DNA from: JBEKCP01 sp050014815
GTDB taxonomy: Bacteria > Planctomycetota > Planctomycetia > Pirellulales > Thermoguttaceae
Reading direction: 5' to 3'
Assembly (NCBI GenBank): GCA_050014815.1
Contig: JBEKCP010000047.1
Location: forward strand, 1 to 17,819
Length of the DNA: 17,819 nt
Shown: piece by piece, positions 6,918 to 12,859 of the stretch
Position numbering within the stretch: position 1 is the first letter of the stretch
Layout of the letters: each line of letters begins with the position of its first letter
Program-made: the position numbers and the translations under genes
The notes under the pieces: generated by a model
Database searches by the model: none
Told to the model about the DNA's origin: nothing
The model's input: the letters and a program-made list of their open reading frames with translations, nothing else

Positions 6918-7040
6918 AAATCCGAAACTCGAAATCCGAAACAAATTCAAATTACCAAACTCCCAATGACAGAAACGCCGCTGTTTGGAACATTTGGGAT
7001 TGGCATTTGGAATTTGTTTCGGATTTCGATATTCGGATTT
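6918..7040. repeat. AT-rich long inverted repeat between MFS and ROK genes
   Basis: The arms 6930-6948 (CGAAATCCGAAACAAATTC) and 7010-7028 are perfect 19-bp inverse complements. Outer blocks AAATCCGA (6918-6925) and TCGGATTT (7033-7040) pair as well, and the similarity continues with mismatches into the loop. The low GC content contrasts sharply with the flanking genes. It resembles a dispersed palindromic repeat or MITE. The transcript running from the MFS gene into the ROK gene would contain a long hairpin that could also terminate or attenuate. Confidence 0.8.
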
Positions 7041-7073
7041 CGTGCTTCAAGAAACTCTGGAGCATGACCGACC

Positions 7074-8036
7074 ATGCCACAAGGCCTCTTTCTCGGCATC
7101 GAGATCGGCGGGACGAAGCTGCAACTGGGCGTCGGCCGCGGCGACGGCACGCCCATCGTGGAACTGCAACGCGCCGAGGTCGATCAGCGGCGAGCCGCGG
7201 ACATCCGCCGGCAGATCGAGGCGGTCGCACGGCCGATGATCGAGAAATACGCCCCGCGGGCCGTCGGCTTCGGTTTCGGCGGGCCCGTCGACGCCCAGGC
7301 GGGCAGGACCGTCAAGAGCCACCAGGTCGAGGGCTGGGACGATTTCCCGCTGGCCCAGTGGTGTCGCCAGACGCTCGGCCTGCCGGCACGGCTCAGTAAC
7401 GACGCCGATGCCGCCGGGGTGGCCGAAGCCCGCTTCGGCGCGGGACGCAAGGACCGCGTCGTCTTCTACATCACCGTCGGCAGCGGGATCGGCGGCGCCC
7501 TGATGATCGGCGGGCAGCTTTACGGCGGCGGCCGGGGCATCGCCTCCGAGATAGGTCATCTCCGGCCGGGGCTGGACGCCGAGGAGCCCGAGCGGACCGT
7601 CGAATCGGCCGCCAGCGGGTTCGGGTTGGCCGCAAAGGCCCGGGCCATTCTCAACCAACGGCCGACCGACCCGCGGGCGGCCGCGCTACTGCGGCGGTGC
7701 GGCGCCGAGCCGGAGCATCTCAGCGGCCGCATGGTGGTCGAGGCCGCCGGTGAAGGCGATCCACTGGCCTGCGAGATCTTTCAACGGGGCCTCCGCACGC
7801 TGGGCTGGGCCATCGCCCAGGTCGTCACGCTCGTGGCGCCCGAGGTCGTCGTGCTGGGCGGCGGGGTCCCGCTGGCGGGCGAGTCGCTCTTCTTCGAGCC
7901 GCTCCGCCGCGAGGTGGCCCGCTACGTCTTTCCGCCCTTGACCGGCAGTTATCGCCTCGTTGGGGCCGAATTGGGCGAGGAGGTCGTGGTCCACGGCGCG
8001 CTGGCGATTGCGGCCGAACTGGAGCCGGCGCCCTGA
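7074..8036 (+). CDS. ROK-family sugar kinase-like protein
   Basis: This 320-residue protein has the ROK (repressor, ORF, kinase) fold. GIEIGGTKLQLGV (residues 8-20) is the phosphate-binding motif near the N-terminus. GFGFGGPVD, the catalytic-type SNDADAAGVAEARFG and GSGIGGALMIGGQLYGG follow. The usual ROK signature continues with SEIGHLRPG, but the zinc-binding CXCGXXGC that normally follows is absent, replaced by LDAEEPERTVESAASG. It has no N-terminal helix-turn-helix, so it is an enzyme type rather than a repressor. Glucokinase or fructokinase activity is the family's usual role; the real substrate is unknown. The start has GGAG eleven bases upstream; an ATG ten bases earlier is out of frame. 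Confidence 0.85.
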   Translation: MPQGLFLGIEIGGTKLQLGVGRGDGTPIVELQRAEVDQRRAADIRRQIEAVARPMIEKYAPRAVGFGFGGPVDAQAGRTVKSHQVEGWDDFPLAQWCRQTLGLPARLSNDADAAGVAEARFGAGRKDRVVFYITVGSGIGGALMIGGQLYGGGRGIASEIGHLRPGLDAEEPERTVESAASGFGLAAKARAILNQRPTDPRAAALLRRCGAEPEHLSGRMVVEAAGEGDPLACEIFQRGLRTLGWAIAQVVTLVAPEVVVLGGGVPLAGESLFFEPLRREVARYVFPPLTGSYRLVGAELGEEVVVHGALAIAAELEPAP

Positions 8037-8049
8037 GCGAGATCATGAG

Positions 8050-8205
8050 CCGGTGGCGTCAGCCCGGATTATTCATGAACTGGTGACGCTGCGCGCAGTG
8101 TGCCACTGCTTGCTTGCAAGCAGTGTGAAGCTCAAATCATTGTCCATTCACTGCTTGCAAGCAAGCAGTGGCACACCTACATGAATAATCCGGGTTAGCC
8201 ACCGG
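8050..8205. repeat. Three-tier inverted-repeat element in a convergent gap
   Basis: Three nested perfect inverted repeats share one centre. The outer one is CCGGTGGC (8050-8057) and GCCACCGG (8198-8205). The middle one is CCCGGATTATTCATG (8063-8077) and its complement at 8180-8194. The inner one is a 28-bp pair at 8098-8125 and 8149-8176. Each inner arm is also locally palindromic (CTGCTTGC and GCAAGCAG). The whole could fold into a cruciform of over 50 paired bases. It sits between convergent genes, where it may act as a two-way terminator, and looks like a non-autonomous mobile element. A related half-end is found at 12410-12428. Confidence 0.85.
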
Positions 8206-8302
8206 ATAGTATGGACGGTTGAACGGCGTTCGCGCCTATCCGGGGGCTTACGCCCGCTGGCTCCGGTTGCACCACGCCGACCGCAGGGCTGCGGACGGGC
8301 CG
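8206..8302. other. Convergent spacer with small hairpins
   Basis: No gene is seen. GGCGTTCGCGCC near 8224-8235 and CCGCA-GGGC-TGCGG at 8281-8294 are short hairpins. The latter lies nine bases beyond the stop codon of the minus-strand gene and could serve as its terminator stem, but without a T-tract. Confidence 0.3.
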
Positions 8303-8872
8303 CTACTTGTGGCCGATGTAGTAGTGAACGCTCTTATACTCGAACTCGGCTGCCTCGGACGCGTCTTTCACCAGGACGAGCGGCCGCCACGCCGGTGCTT
8401 GTTCGGCCTCGCCCTGCGACGCTGCTCTTGGCGGCCCCACGGCCACGTGCCAATCCTTGAAGGGGCCTTCCGCCTGCTTCATCTTGAAGCGGAAACCGCT
8501 CATCCCTACCTGATAATCTCTGTGCTCGTACCTGGTTGAAGACGGGCTCCATTGTTGGGTGAGCTCCAGCGCCCAATTCGCCTGGCCGTTCTTCTCCTTG
8601 ACCAATCGCAGGAACGGCTCCTTGCCGTCGGGATCGCCGGAAACGAACAAGCCGGGTTCGCTCTTGATCGTCGGCACGGCGACGAACCAACGCGACCGCG
8701 GGGCTTCCCTGCTCACGCCGAGCCGCCCGTCTCGTTCGACGAATTGCCAGCCATTCCAGCTCAACTCGTAGAGCCGTTCCTTGGCCTGAAACGCGGCCCA
8801 GACGGCACGGACAGACATCAGCACCAGCAGCGGAACGGCGAAACAGGACAGCGCGCGACCAATTCGGTTCAT
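8303..8872 (-). CDS. Small secreted protein of unknown function
   Basis: This 189-residue protein starts with a clear signal peptide (MNRIGRALSCFAVPLLVLMSVRAVWA). The mature part is about 163 residues, rich in Trp, Arg and Glu, with the segments LYELSWNGWQFVERDGRLGVS and WALELTQQWSPSSTRYEHRDYQVGMSGFRFKMKQAEGP split by short linkers. No family is recognised. The ATG at 8872 is chosen over the longer in-frame reading because AAAGGAG lies eight bases upstream and the signal peptide starts there. It is transcribed alone, convergent with the ROK gene. Confidence 0.7.
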   Translation of the reverse strand: MNRIGRALSCFAVPLLVLMSVRAVWAAFQAKERLYELSWNGWQFVERDGRLGVSREAPRSRWFVAVPTIKSEPGLFVSGDPDGKEPFLRLVKEKNGQANWALELTQQWSPSSTRYEHRDYQVGMSGFRFKMKQAEGPFKDWHVAVGPPRAASQGEAEQAPAWRPLVLVKDASEAAEFEYKSVHYYIGHK

Positions 8873-8888
8873 TGCGGGTCTCCTTTCG

Positions 8889-9100
8889 TTAAGGAACTCG
8901 ACAAGCCGGGCCCGAACCCGCCACGGCGGCGAGCAGGACCATAACGAGGATGCCCTGCGGGAGCAGAAGGGAGGCAGAAAGAAGGGCAAGCCGCTTACTG
9001 ATGCCCCGCGAGAGCGCGCCTGCCCCCGCTTCCTCCTCCAGGCCAGCCAATATCTCAGCGCGTCCGCCACGCCGTAACGAACGTGTCCCCGGATTTTCAT
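8889..9100 (-). pseudogene. Possible frame-disrupted small membrane-protein ORF
   Basis: On the minus strand an ATG at 9100 opens MKIRGHVRYGVADAL. If one reading-frame change is allowed near 9055-9065, the frame continues LAGLEEEAGAGALSRG and ends in a hydrophobic stretch (LLLPQGILVMVLLAAVAG) before a TAA at 8889-8891. Read without the shift it becomes an Arg/Trp-rich sequence unlike a real protein. This could be a decayed small membrane protein or a dispersed repeat that happens to be translatable. It lies directly upstream of the secreted-protein gene's ribosome site. I am unsure that it was ever a gene. Confidence 0.25.
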
Positions 9101-9230
9101 GGCCGTGCCTTCGGCGAACAACCCCTCATGATAGCGGCCCCGTCTGAGAACAGGAAGGGGGGCTGTGGTGGGGTAGGGACGACCGGGCCGGGACGCATCC
9201 GCTCACGAACGCAACCTGAAATGTCGATTA

Positions 9231-9273
9231 TGGGAAAATCCCACTTGCCCACTTGCCCACTTCGAGGTAGAAT
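9231..9273 (+). promoter_or_regulatory. Candidate promoter/operator of the toxin-antitoxin operon
   Basis: TTGCCC (9245-9250) and TAGAAT (9268-9273) are spaced 17 bases apart, about 30 bases before the antitoxin ATG. The -35 lies within three tandem copies of CCCACTTG (9240-9247, 9248-9255, 9256-9263 with a final C) and next to the palindrome TGGGA-AAA-TCCCA (9231-9243). Tandem and palindromic sites over the promoter suit autoregulation by the antitoxin-toxin complex, which is usual for such pairs. GGAGG at 9291-9295 is the ribosome site. The stretch 9101-9230 upstream shows no further feature. Confidence 0.4.
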
Positions 9274-9302
9274 GTCTTGGAGAGGATATCGGAGGCATTC
9301 GT

Positions 9303-9572
9303 ATGACAAGCAAGACGGCAGACAGTAAAGGGCGGGTTGCACTGGGCAAGGCCTTCGCCAATAGCCCAGTGATGATCGAGCGGATTAGCCCAACTGAAGT
9401 GAGGATCGTCAAGGCCCGAGTCATCCCGGACAGCGAAGGCTGGCTCTGGGACAATCAGAAAGCCCTTGGGATGGTTAAGCGAGGTTTGCGGCAGGCGAAG
9501 AACCGGGAATTCGCCGAGAACCCGCCTGACCTGGACCTCGGTGGTTCCCCCGCCAACGAGCTTGACGGCTGA
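9303..9572 (+). CDS. AbrB/MazE-like antitoxin
   Basis: This is an 89-residue protein. The N-terminal half, KTADSKGRVALGKAFANSPVMIERISPTEVRIVKARVIP, has the D-x-K-G-R-V-x-L strand pattern of an AbrB/SpoVT swapped-hairpin DNA-binding domain. The C-terminal half (MVKRGLRQAKNREFAENPPDLD) is the kind of helical tail that wraps and neutralises the toxin. GGAGG lies seven bases before the ATG. The stop codon overlaps the toxin start as TGATG, so the two are translationally coupled. It would bind its own promoter and neutralise the toxin. The exact antitoxin class is inferred from fold and position. Confidence 0.75.
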   Translation: MTSKTADSKGRVALGKAFANSPVMIERISPTEVRIVKARVIPDSEGWLWDNQKALGMVKRGLRQAKNREFAENPPDLDLGGSPANELDG

Positions 9573-9916
9573 TGTTCACGCTGCAATGGACCAAGGAAGC
9601 CGACAGGCAGTTTCGGACGCTCAAAGACCGCGCCGAGAAGAGCGCGCCGACCCGAAAGCTCAAGAAGACCAAAACCTCGAAGAACGCAGGCTTGTTCAAG
9701 CAGGTCCGCAAGGCGATCCAGCAGCTTCAGGAGAACCCCCGACATCCTGGTTTGCAGACGCATCCGTACTACTCGCTTCCCCACCCTTACAAGAAGGGTG
9801 AGAAGGTTTTCGAGGCTTACGCGCAAGACGACACGCCCGGGGCGTATCGGATCTTTTGGTGCTATGGTCCCAAGGAGCGTGAAATCACGATCATTGCGAT
9901 CACCCCGCATCCTTGA
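9572..9916 (+). CDS. RelE/ParE-family toxin
   Basis: This 114-residue basic protein has the RelE/ParE pattern: MFTLQWTKEADRQFRTL, then a Lys-rich helical segment (residues about 22-40), LFKQVRKAIQQLQENPRHPGLQTH, and the C-terminal block VFEAYAQDDTPGAYRIFWCYGPKEREITIIAITPHP. The Arg and Tyr in GAYRIFW and the terminal His are where RelE-type mRNA interferases carry functional residues, but activity cannot be read from sequence alone. ParE relatives instead poison gyrase. The gene ends four bases before the stop codon of a dapB remnant in opposite orientation, so the module appears to have come to rest against a broken gene. Confidence 0.82.
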   Translation: MFTLQWTKEADRQFRTLKDRAEKSAPTRKLKKTKTSKNAGLFKQVRKAIQQLQENPRHPGLQTHPYYSLPHPYKKGEKVFEAYAQDDTPGAYRIFWCYGPKEREITIIAITPHP

Positions 9917-9920
9917 CACG

Positions 9921-10181
9921 TTAGAACCCCAGCACGTCGTTCATACCGTAGAGACCGGGGGGCTTGCCGGCGAGGAATCTTGCGCCGGCCAAGGCCCCCA
10001 GCGCGTAGCAGTCGCGGTTGGAGGCCCGGACCGTTAGCTCGATCGTCTCGTCCAACATTCCGACGACGATCGTGTGCTCGCCCGGATTGTCGCCGCCGCG
10101 AATGGCGTGATAGCCGATTTCCTCGTGCGGTCGTCTTCCCGGGCGGCCGGACCGGCCGTGGCGATGCTGGGTCTGGCCCAT
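9921..10181 (-). pseudogene. dapB: C-terminal remnant of dapB
   Basis: Read on the minus strand, the last 80 or so residues match the C-terminal substrate-binding domain of 4-hydroxy-tetrahydrodipicolinate reductase (lysine/diaminopimelate synthesis). Landmarks are HEEIGYHAIRGGDNPGEHTIV, a segment ETIELTVRASNRDCYALGAL, and AARFLAGKP-PGLYGMNDVLGF-type ending directly followed by TAA at 9921-9923. The N-terminal NAD(P)-binding domain and catalytic region, about two thirds of the roughly 270-residue enzyme, are missing; beyond about 10181 the similarity stops and the sigma-factor leader begins. The remnant has no frameshift or stop inside it, so the truncation looks fairly recent. An intact dapB should exist elsewhere, since the pathway is normally essential. 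Confidence 0.75.
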
Positions 10182-10317
10182 CGTATTATTGTCAATCGGG
10201 ATTACTGCACCCTTTTTTCCCAAAGCGGCAACTATACAGGTAGTAGGTCTTTGATCGAGACTGGAAACCGGCCATGCCGCGGCCAGGGCGCCGTACACCT
10301 CGCAGAGAGTAGACAAC
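10182..10317. promoter_or_regulatory. Leader region of the sigma-factor operon
   Basis: This 136-base stretch lies between the dapB breakpoint and the sigma-factor GTG. It is AT-richer in its first half (a run of T at about 10211-10216 and CTATACAGG near 10231-10239). A promoter is expected here, but no hexamer pair or ECF-type motif is convincing. GAGAG precedes the GTG start by about ten bases as a weak ribosome site. Confidence 0.3.
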
Positions 10318-10848
10318 GTGGAGCGTGATGAATTGGCGGCCATCGTCAGAGTCAACCAGGCGGCGATCTACCGATACCTGCGATACCTGGGGGCGGACGC
10401 GCCAACAGCCGAGGACCTGGTCCAGGAAACCTTCTTGGCGGCTTTCAAGAGCCCCAAAGCGGAGCAAGACCTTTCCAACCCGTCCGCATGGCTCAGGGGG
10501 ATCTCACGGAATCTCTTCCTGCAGCACTGCCGCCGGGACAGGCGGTCCCCCGTGGTTGCCGGCAGTGAACACCTGGAGCAGGCGGAGAATGCCTGGCGGT
10601 CGGTTTTCCTCCGGGGCGGCGACGGTTTCGACTACCTCGAAGCCTTGCGGCGATGCCTGTACGACCTGCCGCCCAAGCATCGCAATGTCCTGGACATGCG
10701 TTATCGGGACAAAAGGTCTCGCGGCGAAATGGCACAGTCCCTGGGGGTGTCCGAGGACGGGATCAAGTCGCTGCTGCGCCGGCTTCGGGCCGCCCTGGCC
10801 AAGTGCGTCGAGAAGCGTCTTGCGCTAGAGGGGACGGATCAAGGATGA
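10318..10848 (+). CDS. ECF-type RNA polymerase sigma factor
   Basis: This 176-residue sigma-70 family protein has only regions 2 and 4. Region 2 includes IYRYLRYLGADAPTAEDLVQETFLAAF with the D-L-V-Q-E-T-F core-binding signature, and AWLRGISRNLFLQHCRR. Region 4 is ALRRCLYDLPPKHRNVLDMRYRDKRSRGEMAQSLGVSEDGIKSLLRRLRAALAKCV, a clear helix-turn-helix for the -35 element. The start is GTG at 10318; the nearby ATG at 10328 is in another frame. The stop codon overlaps the next gene's ATG as ATGA, so the sigma factor and the FecR-like membrane regulator are translationally coupled. It probably directs transcription of envelope genes when released, and the neighbouring secreted-protein genes are natural target candidates. 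Confidence 0.93.
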   Translation: MERDELAAIVRVNQAAIYRYLRYLGADAPTAEDLVQETFLAAFKSPKAEQDLSNPSAWLRGISRNLFLQHCRRDRRSPVVAGSEHLEQAENAWRSVFLRGGDGFDYLEALRRCLYDLPPKHRNVLDMRYRDKRSRGEMAQSLGVSEDGIKSLLRRLRAALAKCVEKRLALEGTDQG

Positions 10849-11885
10849 GCAAAGAAACCGAGAGACTCATTCATATCCTGCTCTGCGAGGAAATCGGGGC
10901 CGAAAAGGTCCCCGATGTGACGGAGAGGGTCCTGGAGCGGGCTCTGCAGCGCAGGCGGCGCTCCTGGCGGCGGGGCGTCTCCGTGCCCGTCCGGCAATTC
11001 TTCCAGCGGCCCCGCTTGCCCCTTAGCGGGCGAGCCTGGCAGCGGGTCGCCACGGTCGCCGCCCTGCTTGTCGTGTGCGTCCTCGCGGTGTGGTGGACCA
11101 CGGGCCGCCGCTACCCGGCGCCCGAGGCGTCCGGCTCGTACAAACTGCTCGACGCTGCGGAAGTTCGCCGGGGAGCGGTCCTCGTAACCGAGGACCAGCC
11201 GGCGTCGCTCGCGCTTGGCGGATACTGCCAAGTCCGACTGGAACCGAATACCGCACTGCGAATCGAGGGAAGAAAAGGCGCGGAAGAAGTCCTTCTTGAG
11301 AAGGGAGCCGTGAAATGCGACGTGAACCCCGGCGTCGGGGCCTTCGCAGTCCGCAGCCGGGTCGGGACCGTCTCCGTTACCGGAACGAGTTTTTCGGCCA
11401 GCCTGTTGGAGAGAAAAACGGCGGAAACCGGCCCGGGCAGCCCCGCCGCGGTCTGGATGCTGGCCGTGGCGGTCGCGGCCGGCAGCGTGAGCGTGGACTA
11501 TAACGGCAGCGTGTTCAAGCTGTCGGCGGGCTTGCAGCAGGTCTTCGGCGAGGAACCCGGCGCAGGGCCGAATCAACCCGTGTCGCCCGGCGGCACAGGG
11601 AAAGTAACGATCACCGGAATGGCCAGGGCCCTCGGCGAGGCAAGCGGCAATTTGAATCCCGGTGTCGCCAATGCCACCCTGACCGTCACGGCGAATGATA
11701 CCAAAGTGGTTTACTACGTCTCGGGCTGGGCGGGCGTGATACTCGCCAAGCAGGCCGACGGGAAGAAGGCCGAGGTCACCGGCGTGCTCGTCGAAAAGGA
11801 CGGCAGGAAGACGATCACCGCGGCGTCCGTGGGTGTCAAGATCATCGTCGTCGAGGAAGAGCCGCCGCAGAAACCCCCGCACTGA
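10845..11885 (+). CDS. FecR-like membrane regulator fused to a secreted-protein domain
   Basis: This 346-residue protein has four parts. Residues 1-66 are cytoplasmic and Arg-rich, where a sigma-binding segment would sit. A membrane helix spans about 68-84 (VATVAALLVVCVLAVWW). A periplasmic FecR-type domain covers about 100-235, with GYCQVRLEPNTALRIEG, VLLEKGAVKCDV and the typical FAVRSRVGTVSVTGTSFSASL. After a Gly/Pro linker, residues 252-338 form a domain about 71% identical (61 of 86 positions by my hand alignment) to the mature secreted protein encoded at 12019-12399. FecR proteins transmit envelope signals to a cognate ECF sigma factor. The extra domain is not part of FecR proteins that I know. 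Two Trp residues after the membrane helix and a Pro-rich tail finish it. Confidence 0.85.
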   Translation: MSKETERLIHILLCEEIGAEKVPDVTERVLERALQRRRRSWRRGVSVPVRQFFQRPRLPLSGRAWQRVATVAALLVVCVLAVWWTTGRRYPAPEASGSYKLLDAAEVRRGAVLVTEDQPASLALGGYCQVRLEPNTALRIEGRKGAEEVLLEKGAVKCDVNPGVGAFAVRSRVGTVSVTGTSFSASLLERKTAETGPGSPAAVWMLAVAVAAGSVSVDYNGSVFKLSAGLQQVFGEEPGAGPNQPVSPGGTGKVTITGMARALGEASGNLNPGVANATLTVTANDTKVVYYVSGWAGVILAKQADGKKAEVTGVLVEKDGRKTITAASVGVKIIVVEEEPPQKPPH

Positions 11886-12018
11886 GTTTTTTCTGCCGCC
11901 AGGGCGCAGATCCGCGTGTGCCTGTTTCGAGGGAAGGAGGTGAAAAGAAGAGAATACGGTTTCCCCTCCGGGAGTGTGTTGTTTGTTCGGCAAACGAATT
12001 CACAAAAGGAAAATGACC
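11886..12018. other. Spacer with an isolated perfect Shine-Dalgarno sequence
   Basis: No gene is seen in this 133-base spacer. AAGGAGGTGA at 11934-11943 matches the 16S anti-Shine-Dalgarno over ten bases, but no usable start codon lies 5-12 bases downstream. The real ribosome site of the next gene is AAAAGGA at 12004-12010. Confidence 0.5.
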
Positions 12019-12399
12019 ATGTTCAATCGTGCAATGTTGGTTGCCCTGGCGGTCGGTCTGGTCGGCTTCGCGTACGCGAGCGCTGCACTCGCCGGCGATC
12101 CGCCCAGCGCAAAGAAAGCAACGATTACGGGAATGGGCAAGGCCCTCGGCGACGCCGGCGGCAAGCTGGACCCGAGTGCCGCGAATGCCACCGTAACGGT
12201 CACGAAAAATGGCGCCAAGATCGTTTACGACGTCTACGGCTGGGGAGGCATAATCATCGCCAAGCAAGCTGACGGGAAGAAGGTCGATGTCACCGGGGTG
12301 GTCGGCGAAAGGGACGGCAAGAAGACGATCACCGCGGCGTCCGTGGGCGTCAAGATCATCGTCGTCGAGGAGAAGGCGGCCAAGAAGCAAGGGCAATGA
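12019..12399 (+). CDS. Small secreted protein, same domain as the FecR-like regulator tail
   Basis: This is a 126-residue protein with a signal peptide (MFNRAMLVALAVGLVGFAYASAALA) and a mature domain of about 100 residues. The domain starts ATITGMGKALGDAGGKLDP, runs through NATVTVTKNGAKIVYDVYGWGGIIIAK and closes with KKTITAASVGVKIIVVEEKAAKK. It contains no cysteine, metal motif or catalytic signature and is predicted to be mostly beta strand. It is near-identical in places, even at DNA level, to the C-terminus of the upstream regulator. The start at 12019 is preferred because AAAAGGA lies eight bases before it; an ATG at 12013 adds only Met-Thr and is too close to the ribosome site. Its function is unknown. 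Confidence 0.8.
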   Translation: MFNRAMLVALAVGLVGFAYASAALAGDPPSAKKATITGMGKALGDAGGKLDPSAANATVTVTKNGAKIVYDVYGWGGIIIAKQADGKKVDVTGVVGERDGKKTITAASVGVKIIVVEEKAAKKQGQ

Positions 12400-12409
12400 G
12401 CTTCGTCCT

Positions 12410-12428
12410 CATGAATGATCCGGGCTAA
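12410..12428. repeat. Solo end of the element found at 8050-8205
   Basis: CATGAATGATCCGGGCTAA matches the right end CATGAATAATCCGGGTTAG (8180-8198) at 16 of 19 bases. It matches the complement of the left end (8061-8077) even better, at 16 of 17. It starts eleven bases after the stop codon of the secreted-protein gene and four bases before the next ribosome site. Confidence 0.55.
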
Positions 12429-12444
12429 TATGAGGAGAATCGGT

Positions 12445-12741
12445 ATGCTCAGGCGTGCGGTGTTGGTTGCTCTGGTGGTCGGCCTGGTTGCTCTTGTGTT
12501 GCCGAGAGCGGCATCCGCGGACGAGCCGCCGATCATCGGCGTCGTGAGGGCCGCGGCCGCCGGCGCCGAAGAAGCCGCCACCGTGAAGGTCGGCCAGGTG
12601 ATCTACAAAGTCACCAAGGACGATAACGGCAGGAAAGTGGCGAGGGGTGCAAACGACAAGAAAGTCGAGATCAAAGGGATCCTGAGCAATAGGAACGACG
12701 CAAAGTGGATCACCGTGACCTCGTGCAAGATCGTGGAATAA
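12445..12741 (+). CDS. Small secreted protein, diverged relative of its neighbour
   Basis: This 98-residue protein has a signal peptide (MLRRAVLVALVVGLVALVLPRAASA) closely similar to those of the genes at 12019 and 13749. The mature part of about 73 residues ends VIYKVTKDDNGRKVARGANDKKVEIKGILSNRNDAKWITVTSCKIVE. It aligns with IVYDVYGWGGIIIAKQADGKKVDVTGVVGERDGKKTITAASVGVKIIVVE of the preceding protein through the pattern KKV-(E/D)-(I/V)-x-G-(I/V), then a charged turn, then IT-(V/A). It is therefore probably a distant member of the same small beta domain. GAGGAG lies seven bases before the ATG at 12445, which decides against earlier in-frame ATGs. Confidence 0.7.
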   Translation: MLRRAVLVALVVGLVALVLPRAASADEPPIIGVVRAAAAGAEEAATVKVGQVIYKVTKDDNGRKVARGANDKKVEIKGILSNRNDAKWITVTSCKIVE

Positions 12742-12859
12742 CACGCTACTGATTGGTTGACTGTTCCCGCCGGAGGGCGCGGCAGGCGTCTCTCGGCAGC
12801 CCCGTCGGCTGCTGGAGAACCGGCCGCACCGTCGGGATCCATTACGAAGGGAGAGGCCC

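Noticed and set aside
7686..8046. Minus-strand frames opposite the ROK gene 3' end
   Set aside because: Antisense shadows with no domain; the plus-strand ROK motifs are clear.
8873..9121. An N-terminal extension of the secreted protein at 8303-8872
   Set aside because: The extension hides the signal peptide and ribosome site at 8872 and is Arg/Trp-rich; it is better explained by the frame-disrupted ORF noted above.
10653..10844. An upstream in-frame extension of the FecR-like regulator
   Set aside because: It overlaps the sigma-factor region 4 coding sequence. The ATGA overlap at 10845 is the typical coupled start.
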